This document shows positions 1-8,567 of a DNA stretch of 64,000 bases, one piece after another (the first letter of the stretch is position 1; each line of letters begins with the position of its first letter). The DNA lies in contig JADJCA010000030.1 in the NCBI GenBank assembly GCA_016703425.1, positions 186,001-250,000 of the forward strand. Direction: 5' to 3'. The notes beneath the pieces are model-generated. The model searched no databases. It was given only the letters and a program-made list of their open reading frames with translations, and was not told the origin of the DNA. The position numbers and the translations under genes were made by a program. Source of the stretch: Myxococcales bacterium (GTDB taxonomy: Bacteria > Myxococcota_A > Polyangia > Polyangiales > Polyangiaceae).

Positions 1-1
1 A

Positions 2-1456
2 GCCTACGTGGAAGCGCCCTTCTACGTGGCCGTCGCCCTTGGCAAGGAGTTGACGAAGAGCCCGGCGCGGATCGGTGAGACGTTCGGCGCGTGCGCCGCC
101 GCCGGCACCGCGGTCGACCGCGTCTGCGCGGAGGCCTTCGTGAAGCGCTTCGGGGAGCTCGTGCATCGACGGCCCATCAGCAACGAAGACGTGGCCTTCT
201 ACCTGACGGGGCTGCCGGCCACGGGCAACGTCACGGCGTCAGCGCTCGCGGAGCTCATCGCCGTCATGGCAAGCTCGCCGCAGTTCCTCTACCACGTAGA
301 GAATGGGCACGTAGAGAGCGGGCAGAGCGGCGCCTCGGACGCGCCGGCGGCCGGGGCGCCAGGCGGAGAGGTCGCGCCCACCAACCTTGATGCGTGGGAG
401 CTCGCGTCGCGTCTCTCGTATCACTTCACGGGCACGATGCCTGACGCGGCGCTCCGCGAGGTCGCGCGCAAGGGCGACCTTCTCAAGGACGACGGCTACG
501 CGCGGGAGGTCGAGCGCCTCATGGCGGATCCGCGCGCCGAGCCGGTCTTCGACCTCTTTCATCGAGAGTGGTTCTGGCCCCTCACCGATCTGCCGCCGCT
601 CGACGCGCGGGTCGGCGATCCGGTTTTTGACGCGTTCTCCGGCGCGAATCGACCCACGCCAGGGCTGCGTGAGCGCATGGTGAAGGAGGTCCTCGACGCC
701 GCCAGGTGGGTCGTAGGCCATCAAGGCGGCGTCGCCGATCTGATCAACGACAAACACAACTTCGCGCGCGACGCGGATCTGGCGGCGCTCTACGGAGTGC
801 CCGCGTGGAATGGACAAGGCGAGCCGCCGCTGCTCCCCGCCGACCGCGCCGGCCTCCTGACGCGCGCCGCGTTCCTCGCGACGGGCACCGCCAACACGCG
901 GCCCATCATGAAGGGAGTCTTCATCCGGTCCACGCTCCTTTGCGACGACATCCCACCGCCGCCGAACAACGCGGCCAACACCCCGCTGAACCTGGCGCCA
1001 AACATGACGACGCGAGAGATCGTCGAGCAGGTCACCGAGCAAAGGGGCTCCGCCTGCGTGGGCTGCCATCAGGCGTACATCAACCCGCTGGGCTTCGCGT
1101 CGGAGAACTTCGACGCGCTCGGGCGGGGCCGCGCGGCCCAGCAACTCTTTGATGGCGCGGGCAAGGTCGTCGGTTCGAAGCCCGTGAACACGAGCACCGT
1201 GCCGAGCATCAACGCCGGCGATCCACAGGTGTCCAGCGGCATCGGCGACGTAACACGGCTCGCGCTGGCCAGCGGGCGCGTGGAGAGCTGCCTCTCGCGC
1301 CAGTACTTCCGGTTCACGTTTCGTCGCTTCGAAGGCCCCGCCGACGGACCGCTCATCGACGAGCTGACGAAGCTTTTGCGCGGCGGCGCGCCGCTCGCCC
1401 AGGTGTTCAAAGCCATCGCCCTAAGGCCGGAATTCAAACAGAGGACGTTTCGATGA
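2..1456 (+). CDS. DUF1592/DUF1588/DUF1585 domain protein, 5' end outside window
   Basis: The frame is open from the first bases of the window, so the N-terminus is missing; the first in-window start-like codon is a GTG at 8. The visible part (about 480 residues) carries the usual order of a family common in Planctomycetes and Myxococcota: a DUF1595-like stretch (AEAFVKRFGELVHRRPIS, about residues 41-58), DUF1592 (about 125-260), DUF1588 (TRPIMKGVFIRSTLLCDDIP, then CVGCH followed by NPLGFASENFDALGR) and DUF1585 at the C-terminus. CVGCH is a CxxCH sequence and could bind haem c, but this cysteine/histidine pattern is conserved in DUF1588 and haem binding is not shown. The stop overlaps the start of the DUF1552 gene by 4 bases (ATGA). 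This pair normally travels together; its biochemical role is unknown and export is likely. Confidence 0.85.
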   Translation, partial: AYVEAPFYVAVALGKELTKSPARIGETFGACAAAGTAVDRVCAEAFVKRFGELVHRRPISNEDVAFYLTGLPATGNVTASALAELIAVMASSPQFLYHVENGHVESGQSGASDAPAAGAPGGEVAPTNLDAWELASRLSYHFTGTMPDAALREVARKGDLLKDDGYAREVERLMADPRAEPVFDLFHREWFWPLTDLPPLDARVGDPVFDAFSGANRPTPGLRERMVKEVLDAARWVVGHQGGVADLINDKHNFARDADLAALYGVPAWNGQGEPPLLPADRAGLLTRAAFLATGTANTRPIMKGVFIRSTLLCDDIPPPPNNAANTPLNLAPNMTTREIVEQVTEQRGSACVGCHQAYINPLGFASENFDALGRGRAAQQLFDGAGKVVGSKPVNTSTVPSINAGDPQVSSGIGDVTRLALASGRVESCLSRQYFRFTFRRFEGPADGPLIDELTKLLRGGAPLAQVFKAIALRPEFKQRTFR

Positions 1457-2991
1457 GCCTTTCCCGACGACAGGTTCTGCGCGGCATCGCGGGCTTCACC
1501 TTGGCGCTGCCGTTTCTCGAGTCCATCGCCGCTCCGCGGCGTGCTGGCGCCGCCCCCACACCAGGGGCCAAGCGGTTCATCCAGTTCTGCTCGCAGCACG
1601 GCGGCATCTGGGGCTCCAACATGTACCCGGGCGACGCGACGCTCGTCGACACGTTGGCGTACGGCGGTCGGAACGTGAAGCGCGGGACGCTCGCGGCGCA
1701 GGCATCCGGTGGCGACGCCGTGCTCAGCCGGGTGCTGCGCGCGCCATCGTCGGTGCTCACGCCGGCGCTCGTGAGCAAGATGAACGTGCTGCGCGGCCTC
1801 GACGTTCCCTTCTACCTGGGGCACCACACCGGCGGGCACCTCGGCAACTTCGCGCGCAACGACGGCAACGGCGACGACGGCCGGCAGGTGCAGGCTCGCC
1901 CGACGCCGACCATTGACCAGATCATGGCGTACTCGTCGAGCTTCTACCCGAACCTCGCGACGGTGAAGGAGCGCTCCTTGGCCCTCGGGTCGCGCGTCTC
2001 CTACGGCTGGTCGAACCCGCAGACGCGGTCCGGCACGATCCAAGAGATCGTTGGCAACAAGGACGCGCGCGCTCTCTTTAGGCGCATCTTCGTTCCCAAC
2101 GACGACCCCGCGGCAACGGCGCTGCCGCCCGTCGTCGACCGCGTCCTCGAAGACTACAAGCGGCTGCGCAGCTCGAACCGGCGCCTCTCGAGCGGCGATC
2201 GTCAGCGCCTCGACGACCACATGCAGCGTCTCTCCGAGCTCGAGCGCCGCCTCAAGGTTCGCGTGAGCTGCAACGTTCAGTCGGTGACGACCGACACGGA
2301 GCCGTATTTTGGTCGCGCGAACTACGACATCGATCCGGCGGCGCACGGGGAAGTCTATCGGGCGCTCAATGATGTCATCGTCGCGGCGGTGCTCTGCGAC
2401 ACGAGCCGCATCGCGACCATCAACATCGACGAGACCTTCTCCTCGTACGCCGGCGACTGGCACCAAGACATCGCGCACCACGCGGCGGATCCCGGCGGCA
2501 CCGCTCAGGAGACGATCGCGTCGGCTCACCAGAGAATGTTCGCGAACACGTTCGCCGATCTTTGCGCCAAGCTGGACGTCGACGCGGGCAACGGCCGGAC
2601 GTACCTCGACGACTCCCTCGTCGTCTGGACGCAAGAGTCGGGCGAATACACCCACGACGCGCAAGGGGTCCCCGTCATTACCGCCGGCAGCGCCGGCGGG
2701 TTCTTGAAGACCGGCAACTACTGCGACTACCGCAACAAGGCGATCGTCCTCAGCGACGGCCAGCAGGGCAACACGGCGAAGACGTATTGCGGTCTCTTGT
2801 GGCACCAGTGGCTCGGCACCGCGCTTCAAGCGATGGGCGTTCCGCGGGCCGAATACGAAGCGGCGACCGTCGGCGGATACCCGGCGGAGCGATTCTCAGG
2901 GACCTTCTTCTCCAACAACCCGCCCGAATACTTCTACCCCGCGAGCGCGTGGAACGTCTCGAGCGACGTCTTGCCGTTCCTCAAGGCCTGA
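1453..2991 (+). CDS. DUF1552 domain protein with Tat-like signal
   Basis: This 512-residue protein begins MSLSRRQVLRGIAGFTLALP, a twin-arginine-like n-region (SRRQVLRG) followed by a hydrophobic stretch, so Tat export is likely. The body shows the DUF1552 pattern: an N-terminal QFCSQHGGIWG segment and histidine-rich HHTGGHLGNFARNDGNG at about residues 117-137. DUF1552 proteins are almost always encoded next to DUF1592/1588/1585 proteins, as here, with translational coupling through the ATGA overlap. The fold is thought to resemble sulfatase-like or alkaline-phosphatase-like proteins, but no reaction is established and I assign none. Length and context are typical of the family, and no frame break is visible. 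The next gene starts only 2 bases after the stop, so the three genes are probably one transcript. Confidence 0.88.
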   Translation: MSLSRRQVLRGIAGFTLALPFLESIAAPRRAGAAPTPGAKRFIQFCSQHGGIWGSNMYPGDATLVDTLAYGGRNVKRGTLAAQASGGDAVLSRVLRAPSSVLTPALVSKMNVLRGLDVPFYLGHHTGGHLGNFARNDGNGDDGRQVQARPTPTIDQIMAYSSSFYPNLATVKERSLALGSRVSYGWSNPQTRSGTIQEIVGNKDARALFRRIFVPNDDPAATALPPVVDRVLEDYKRLRSSNRRLSSGDRQRLDDHMQRLSELERRLKVRVSCNVQSVTTDTEPYFGRANYDIDPAAHGEVYRALNDVIVAAVLCDTSRIATINIDETFSSYAGDWHQDIAHHAADPGGTAQETIASAHQRMFANTFADLCAKLDVDAGNGRTYLDDSLVVWTQESGEYTHDAQGVPVITAGSAGGFLKTGNYCDYRNKAIVLSDGQQGNTAKTYCGLLWHQWLGTALQAMGVPRAEYEAATVGGYPAERFSGTFFSNNPPEYFYPASAWNVSSDVLPFLKA

Positions 2992-2993
2992 AG

Positions 2994-4145
2994 ATGATGA
3001 ACACGACGACTCGCAACGGCCTCGGCAACATCGTCCGCAACATCGTCCGCAACATCGGATGGGCATGGCTCCTCACGGGCGCGGCGCTGACGGCCTGCGC
3101 CGAAGACGAGGCGCTCTCAGGTCCGCGTCCCCCTGCGCGCGCGTCGGCCGAGGGCGATGCGGGTGCGCCTGTCGCCAAGGGAGCGCCGACCGTCGGGCCC
3201 GACGCGAGCGCCGCCGTGACGTCGCCGTTTATGCCCGAGCCTGAGGCGGGAGCCCCCGTAGCGGAGGCGAGCGCGCCCTCCGTCGCGGGCCGCTTCGTCG
3301 CTGTCGGCTACGACGGCCGAAGGGCCATGTCGCTCGACGGGCGCACGTGGACCGGCGACACCCGTGAGGGCAACGGCAACGTGGACGGCCCCGAGCTCTT
3401 TCGCGACGTGGCCTTCGCCAACGGCCTCTTCGTCGCGGTCGGCGGCGGCTGCGCGGGCGGCTGCAAAGGACGCATCACCGTGACGAGCGATGGCCTCACG
3501 TGGAAGGACGTGGCGCCGGCGGCCGCTGACAACTGGCTCGGCGGCGTCGCCTACGGCAACGGCACGTGGGTCACCGTCGGCGGCTTCGCGCGCGTGCTCC
3601 GGAGCGTCGACGCGATCACCTGGACGCCCACCGATGTGGCCGACGGCTCGTTGCGCGGGATGCGGTTCGAAAGCGGTTGGTTCGTGGCCGTCGGTGACGG
3701 GGGCCGACGGCGTCGGAGTCAAGACGGGCTCACATGGGTCGACGCCACCATGGGCGGAGGCGGATTGCATTCGCTCGCCTACGGCAACGGCGTTTGGGTC
3801 GCCGCCGGGTACGGCGGGCGGCGCGTTCGGTCGACCGACAACGGCGCGACCTGGTCGAACGACGTCACGAGTGACAACACCGAGTCGGTGACCTTCGCCG
3901 AGGGTCGCTTTCTCGCGACGAGCCAAGGCGGCCCCGTGCTCACGTCGACCGACGGAGCTTCGTGGACCTCGCACGGGGGAAGCGGCGCCAGCGGCATCGC
4001 CTTCGGTCGGCCAGGCGGTCAGCCGCGCTACGTAGGCTTTGCCTGGGTGTCGACGCGCCGCGCCAGCGACGACGGCCTCGCGTGGCGCGACGCCGTCGGC
4101 GACGACGGAACGAGCGCCTTTGGTTCAGTGGCCTACGGACCCTGA
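2994..4145 (+). CDS. lipoprotein with BNR/sialidase-like propeller repeats
   Basis: I chose ATG 2994, 2 bases after the DUF1552 stop. The 383-residue product opens with a signal peptide and lipobox (LLTGAALTAC), so it is probably a lipoprotein, followed by an Ala/Pro/Glu-rich linker to about residue 95. The rest is about seven repeats of roughly 40-45 residues of the form 'LAYGNGxWVAxGxxGxxxxSxDGxTW', for example VAYGNGTWVTVGGFARVLRS and LAYGNGVWVAAGYGGRRVRS. This is the pattern of BNR/Asp-box-like beta-propeller blades. No catalytic residues of sialidases are recognisable, so a binding or structural role outside the cytoplasmic membrane is more likely. The signal-peptide region contains a 12-base tandem repeat (encoding NIVRNIVRNI) at about 3028-3056. 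It probably belongs functionally with the DUF1592/DUF1552 pair. Confidence 0.75.
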   Translation: MMNTTTRNGLGNIVRNIVRNIGWAWLLTGAALTACAEDEALSGPRPPARASAEGDAGAPVAKGAPTVGPDASAAVTSPFMPEPEAGAPVAEASAPSVAGRFVAVGYDGRRAMSLDGRTWTGDTREGNGNVDGPELFRDVAFANGLFVAVGGGCAGGCKGRITVTSDGLTWKDVAPAAADNWLGGVAYGNGTWVTVGGFARVLRSVDAITWTPTDVADGSLRGMRFESGWFVAVGDGGRRRRSQDGLTWVDATMGGGGLHSLAYGNGVWVAAGYGGRRVRSTDNGATWSNDVTSDNTESVTFAEGRFLATSQGGPVLTSTDGASWTSHGGSGASGIAFGRPGGQPRYVGFAWVSTRRASDDGLAWRDAVGDDGTSAFGSVAYGP

Positions 4146-4208
4146 GAAGCGGTCGGCCTTGAGGGCGTGCTTGTGGCCGCGCGGTGGTCGTGAAATTGTT
4201 CTCGCGCC

Positions 4209-5855
4209 ATGGCCGACTTCAACTTCCAAGAGATCCTTCCCCTCGGCACCGACGACACGCCCTATCGACGCCTCACGACCGATCACGTCTCGACCTTTTC
4301 GGCGCAAGGGCGGACCTTTCTCTCCGTCGAGCGCCAAGCGCTCACGTTGCTCACGCGCGAAGCGATGCGTGAGATCGCCCACTTTCTGAGGCCCGCGCAT
4401 TTGGGCCAGCTTCGAAACATCGTCCTCGACCAGGAGGCCTCGCCAAACGATCGGTTCGTCGCGACGGAGCTCCTCAAGAACGCCAACATCGCTGCCGCTG
4501 GCATCCTCCCCGGTTGCCAAGACACGGGCACCGCCATCGTCATGGGGAAGAAGGGCGAGCTCGTGCTGACCGGTGGCGGCGACGAAGAGGCCATCGCCCG
4601 CGGCATCTTCGAGACGTACCAGAGCTCGAACCTTCGCTACTCGCAGATGGCGCCCCTCGACATGTACAAGGAGGTCAACACCGGCTCGAACCTCCCGGCG
4701 CAGATCGAGCTCTTCGCGACCGACGGCGACGCCTACAAGTTTCTCTTCATGGCCAAGGGCGGCGGCTCCGCCAACAAGAGCCTCTTGTTCCAAGAGACGA
4801 AGGCGCTGCTCAACGAAGCGAAGCTCATGAGCTGGCTCGACGAGAAGCTGCGGACGTTGGGCACTGCGGCGTGCCCTCCGTATCACTTGGCCATCGTCAT
4901 CGGCGGTCCGTCCGCCGAATACACGCTCAAGGCCGCCAAGTTGGCGTCGGCCAAATACCTCGACGCGTTGCCTCGTGAAGGCAACCGAGAGGGTCGTGGT
5001 TTTCGCGACGTGGGCCTCGAAGAGAAGGTCCTCGCGCTCACGCGGAACATGGGTATCGGCGCGCAATTTGGCGGAAAGTACTTCTGCCACGACGTCCGAG
5101 TCGTCCGGCTCCCGCGGCACGGGGCGTCGTGCCCCGTGGCCATTGCGGTGTCGTGCGCCGCCGACCGGCAAGCGCTCGGCAAGATCACGAAGGACGGCAT
5201 CTTCCTCGAAGAGCTCGAGGCCGATCCGGCGAAGTACTTGCCGGAGCCCGCGGGCTTGGACGACGGCGGCGCCGTCGTGAAGCTCGACCTGAACCGCCCC
5301 ATGGCCGAGCTACGGGAGGAGCTGTCCAAGTACCCCATCAAGACCCGCCTCTCGCTCTCGGGACCCATGATCGTGGCGCGCGACATCGCCCACGCGGAGC
5401 TGAAGGCGCGCATCGATCGCGGCGAAGGGCTGCCCGACTACATGAAGAACTTCATGGTCTATTACGCGGGGCCCGCCAAGACACCCACGGGCTACGCGTC
5501 GGGCTCCTTTGGTCCCACAACCGCCGGCCGCATGGACAGCTACGTCGACCTCTTCATGCAACACGGCGGCAGCTTCGTGATGCTCGCGAAGGGCAACCGC
5601 GGGAAGGCCGTCACCGACGCGTGCAAGAAGCACGGCGGCTTCTACCTCGGCTCCATCGGCGGCCCCGCAGCGCGCTTGGCCCACGACAACATCAAGAAGG
5701 TCGAGGTGCTCGCGTACCCGGAGCTGGGGATGGAAGCCGTCTGGAAGATCGAGGTCGTCGACTTTCCGGCCTTCGTGGTCATCGACGACAAGGGCAACGA
5801 CTTCTTCGGCGAGACGCTGAGCCCCGGCCGGCACTTGCCGATGGTGGCGCAGTAG
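4209..5855 (+). CDS. fum: fumarate hydratase class I (4Fe-4S)
   Basis: Interconverts fumarate and L-malate in the TCA cycle in the cytoplasm. At 548 residues it matches the one-chain, homodimeric FumA/FumB type. The three cysteines expected to hold the oxygen-sensitive 4Fe-4S cluster are visible: C103 in PGCQDTGTA, C222 in GTAACPPYH and C316 in AIAVSCAADR, matching the spacing in E. coli FumA. Conserved segments NTGSNLPAQIE, GGGSANKS and TPTGYASGSFGPTTAGRMDS are present, the last in the C-terminal domain. The ATG at 4209 is the natural start by alignment with the family N-terminus. A small membrane-anchored protein begins inside the stop codon (TAGTG), so the two are coupled. Iron-sulfur fumarases are superoxide sensitive, so the nearby sodC is a tempting but unproven link. 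Confidence 0.95.
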   Translation: MADFNFQEILPLGTDDTPYRRLTTDHVSTFSAQGRTFLSVERQALTLLTREAMREIAHFLRPAHLGQLRNIVLDQEASPNDRFVATELLKNANIAAAGILPGCQDTGTAIVMGKKGELVLTGGGDEEAIARGIFETYQSSNLRYSQMAPLDMYKEVNTGSNLPAQIELFATDGDAYKFLFMAKGGGSANKSLLFQETKALLNEAKLMSWLDEKLRTLGTAACPPYHLAIVIGGPSAEYTLKAAKLASAKYLDALPREGNREGRGFRDVGLEEKVLALTRNMGIGAQFGGKYFCHDVRVVRLPRHGASCPVAIAVSCAADRQALGKITKDGIFLEELEADPAKYLPEPAGLDDGGAVVKLDLNRPMAELREELSKYPIKTRLSLSGPMIVARDIAHAELKARIDRGEGLPDYMKNFMVYYAGPAKTPTGYASGSFGPTTAGRMDSYVDLFMQHGGSFVMLAKGNRGKAVTDACKKHGGFYLGSIGGPAARLAHDNIKKVEVLAYPELGMEAVWKIEVVDFPAFVVIDDKGNDFFGETLSPGRHLPMVAQ

Positions 5856-6403
5856 TGAGCTTCTCTCCGCCCGCGCGGACCATCGCGGCCGTGTGTTTTG
5901 GCATCGCCGCGGTGGGCCTCGTCGCCCGGGAGCTCTACGGCTTCTTTGCCCCGCTCGCCGGGGAAGAGGCGTGCATCGCCGCCGTCAACGACGCTCGAAG
6001 CGGTCGCGTCGGCGCGGGCGACGGAAAGAACGACCGCGCGGCGTCCGTCGTCAGGGCGTGCGCGCCGCTCTTCGGCGATGTCGCCTGCCGAGACGCCCAC
6101 GAGCGCTTCGACAAGGGCGCTCCCGTCGACCGGATGTGGCGCCTCGCCGAGACCTGCCGCAACGCCTATTGCCCACGCCTCAAGGCTCCAAAACCGACGC
6201 TCTGCGACGACGGCGAGCGCGCCCCGCTAGAGCTCGCGGCGGCGTGGAGCGAGTTCGTGCCTGCCGTGCTCAAAGCCGAGCACGGCTCACGGGCCGAGCG
6301 CGTCATCGGCGTGCTTCGGGCGCCGACGGCGACGGTCGCTTCGCCGCCGCCGAGTGCCGGGGGACGCGCGGCCGCCAGCGCAACGGTCACTGCTTTTCGA
6401 TGA
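5855..6403 (+). CDS. unknown protein with N-terminal membrane anchor
   Basis: A 182-residue product starting with GTG at 5855, which shares its G with the fumarase TAG stop. One hydrophobic segment near the N-terminus (about residues 8-30, AAVCFGIAAVGLVARELYG) looks like an uncleaved anchor; the remainder would then be extracytoplasmic. That part has seven cysteines (for example VRACAPLF, VACRDAH, AETCRNAYCP, TLCDDGE), enough for disulfide bonds in an oxidising compartment. A similar N-terminal-anchor/Cys-containing layout is common among uncharacterised Myxococcota proteins. I recognise no family. Its 3' end overlaps the converging sodC gene by 17 bases. It is translationally coupled to fumarase, but nothing in the sequence suggests a role in fumarate metabolism. 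Confidence 0.6.
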   Translation: MSFSPPARTIAAVCFGIAAVGLVARELYGFFAPLAGEEACIAAVNDARSGRVGAGDGKNDRAASVVRACAPLFGDVACRDAHERFDKGAPVDRMWRLAETCRNAYCPRLKAPKPTLCDDGERAPLELAAAWSEFVPAVLKAEHGSRAERVIGVLRAPTATVASPPPSAGGRAAASATVTAFR

Positions 6404-7042
6404 TGCCGCAGCCGACGCGGGGACCGGCGTCGCCGTTCTCGCCGCCGCCGTTGTCGGTTCCGCCGTGGATGATGAGCGCGTGACCGAGCGCGGAGGTCTC
6501 GCCCGTGTCTTCGAGCGTGAAGCCGGAAGCGGTGAGCTTGGCCGAGCCCTTGCCGGACGAATCGACGGTGAAGTTTCCGAAGTCGCCAGCGTGGTGCATT
6601 TTCGTGCCCGGCAGGCCGTGGGCCATCTTGCCGGGATTCCAGTGCGGGCCCGCCGCCGTCCCCGGGCCGCCGATTCCGCCGTCGGCGAGCTTGTCGCGGC
6701 CGCAGCTCGTGCCCTGATGGATGTGCCAGGCGCGCTGTCCCGGCGTCATGCCCGACACTTCGAGCGCGACCTCGACTTGATCGCCCCCTTGGGCGACGAA
6801 CGTCGCCTGACCCGAGACGCCGCCGTCGCTGGTCGTTGCGATCTTGGCGACGGCGCGCCGTCGCTTGGCTCCCGTCGCTGCTGGTGCCGCCGGCGCGCCG
6901 GGCGCGGCCGCGGGGTTGGGCGCCGTGGGCGCGTCAGGGACGAGCGCGGGCGCGGTCTTGGCGCCGCAGCCGAGAAACAGCACGACAGCCAGGGGCTGGC
7001 CCAACCAACGATCGAGAAGACGGCGCGAGGCGATAGGGTCAT
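6387..7042 (-). CDS. sodC: Cu/Zn superoxide dismutase, probable lipoprotein (frame break near start)
   Basis: Dismutates superoxide to peroxide and oxygen outside the cytoplasmic membrane. The metal-ligand motifs are present: HIHQGTSCG, PHWNPGKMAHG, HHAGDFGN and HALIIHGGTDN, with GPRVGCGII near the end. The literal frame offers only a weak TTG start at 7004. An ATG at 7042, preceded by GGAG at suitable distance, lies in another frame and encodes a convincing signal start (MTLSPRAVFSIVGWASP). Adding one C in the CCCC run (plus-strand G run at 6992-6995) joins the two and gives ...ASPLAVVLFLGCGAK, a complete signal peptide with lipobox LFLGC. I therefore give 7042 as start and suspect a one-base assembly deletion. 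An Ala/Pro linker follows the lipobox. The gene converges on the preceding plus-strand gene with a 17-base overlap. Confidence 0.85.
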
Positions 7043-7300
7043 GTGCGGGCTCCGGAAAGTTTCGGCGATGCTACGTCCACCCTCGTGCAAGCTGCACGGA
7101 AAACGTATCGAGGCTCACACGGCGGCACATCGCCGCCGACGGCCGCTGACGGATCGCGCGTCCATCGCGGGGAGCGCTCGGCTCGGGGATCGCGTGGGCT
7201 CTACACCTACCGCGCAGCTTGAGAACGCCGATGGATCGGGCGAGCGCCGGTGGTGAGGCGCGGTTGACTCATGGGGAACATCGGTTGCACGCTGCAAAGC

Positions 7301-8440
7301 ATGCCCCTCTTGCGCCCCGCTCTCTCCGTCGGCCTCTTCGTTTCGGTCTTGGCAGCCTGCGGCAGCAGCACGGCCGACGACGTGAACGGGGCCGGGGGGC
7401 CTGGCAATGGCTCGGCCTTCAACACCGCCGACGGCGGTTCAGGGACCGTCAATCCGACGGACGTCGACCCGTCGAGCGCGTGCGCGACCTCGTCGGCCGT
7501 TGGCAAAGGCGTGCCCGCGTCGCTCGTCTTCATGTTCGATCGCTCCGGCAGCATGAAGGGCGACAAATGGGACGCGAGCAGCGCGGCCCTCAAGGCCTTC
7601 TTCGCGGACGCAGGCACGAAGGGGCTCGAGGCCTCTCTTCAGTTTTTTCCGCTCTACCCGAGCAACAACAAGACCTGCAAAGAGGACAAGGACTGCGGCA
7701 ACGGCGACACCTTCTCGTGCGTCAACAAGCTGTGCGCGGAGATGACCTGCGCCGACGCCGACTACAAGGCCCCCGCCGTCACGATGCGGCCGCTGCCCAA
7801 CGCGACCGAGTTCGCACCCGTCATCGACAACGTCGGGCTCGACGACAACACGCCGACGTTGCCTGCGCTTCGCGGCGCGCTCGCCTACGCGAAGGACGTT
7901 CAGGCGTCGGGAAAGAAGGCCGCCGTGATTCTGGTGACCGACGGTGAGCCGAACCACTGCGGCAGCAGCGTGGCCTCGGTGGCTGCAGCGGCGCAGGCCG
8001 ACGCGGCGGCGGTGAAGACCTACGTCATCGGCGTGGGCAAGTCGCTCACGAACCTCAACGACATCGCCGCCGCCGGCGGCACGACGAGCGCGATCATCGT
8101 CGACACGGCGAGCAACGCCCAGATCGCCGATGACCTGACCAAAGCTCTTGGGCTCATCGCGAGCCAAGCGTTGTCGTGCGACTACTCGATCCCCGCGCCA
8201 CCGAACGGCCAGACCATCGATCCCAACAAGGTCAACGTGCGCCACGCGCCGTCGTCGGGGGCGCCGGCTACGCTCACGTACAACGCGACCTGCAACGGTC
8301 CCGGTTGGCACTACGACAACCCCTCCACGCCTGGAAAAATCCTTCTGTGTCCCGCAACGTGCGACGTCGTCATGAAAGATCCCGGCGCCAAGGTTGAGGT
8401 CTTCTTCGGCTGCGCTGTAAAGGGCGGCATTCCTCGTTAG
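7301..8440 (+). CDS. VWA-domain lipoprotein (copy 1)
   Basis: The likely start is ATG 7301 (MPLLRPALSVGLFVSVLAAC); an in-frame ATG at 7271 would add ten residues ahead of the signal peptide. LAAC is a lipobox, followed by a Gly/Ser/Asp-rich linker typical of this lineage's lipoproteins. A von Willebrand factor A domain follows: MIDAS motif DRSGS in VFMFDRSGSMKG (about residues 78-86), then a Cys-rich insertion (TCKEDKDCGNGDTFSC) and a second metal-site region ILVTDGEPNHCGSS. The C-terminal part (about 295-379) has further cysteines (SCDYSIPAPPNG, LLCPATCDVV). It is probably a cell-surface adhesion or binding protein. The next gene is a paralogue in the same orientation, 127 bases downstream. 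The 296 bases between sodC and this gene form the divergent upstream region; I see no clear promoter match there. Confidence 0.78.
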   Translation: MPLLRPALSVGLFVSVLAACGSSTADDVNGAGGPGNGSAFNTADGGSGTVNPTDVDPSSACATSSAVGKGVPASLVFMFDRSGSMKGDKWDASSAALKAFFADAGTKGLEASLQFFPLYPSNNKTCKEDKDCGNGDTFSCVNKLCAEMTCADADYKAPAVTMRPLPNATEFAPVIDNVGLDDNTPTLPALRGALAYAKDVQASGKKAAVILVTDGEPNHCGSSVASVAAAAQADAAAVKTYVIGVGKSLTNLNDIAAAGGTTSAIIVDTASNAQIADDLTKALGLIASQALSCDYSIPAPPNGQTIDPNKVNVRHAPSSGAPATLTYNATCNGPGWHYDNPSTPGKILLCPATCDVVMKDPGAKVEVFFGCAVKGGIPR

Positions 8441-8567
8441 TTGACGCCCGAGCACACGTTCGGCGCGGTCGTCGCCCTCGCTGGCGGCTCGTGGTCAGCG
8501 GCGCGACCACTCGGCGCCCACAAGGCGAAATCGGGCGTATCCGCGCGATCGAAGCTAGACTCCGCGG

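Noticed and set aside
1069..2829. A 586-codon minus-strand open frame opposite the DUF1592/DUF1552 genes
   Set aside because: Shadow of two coupled, family-matching genes; no motifs.
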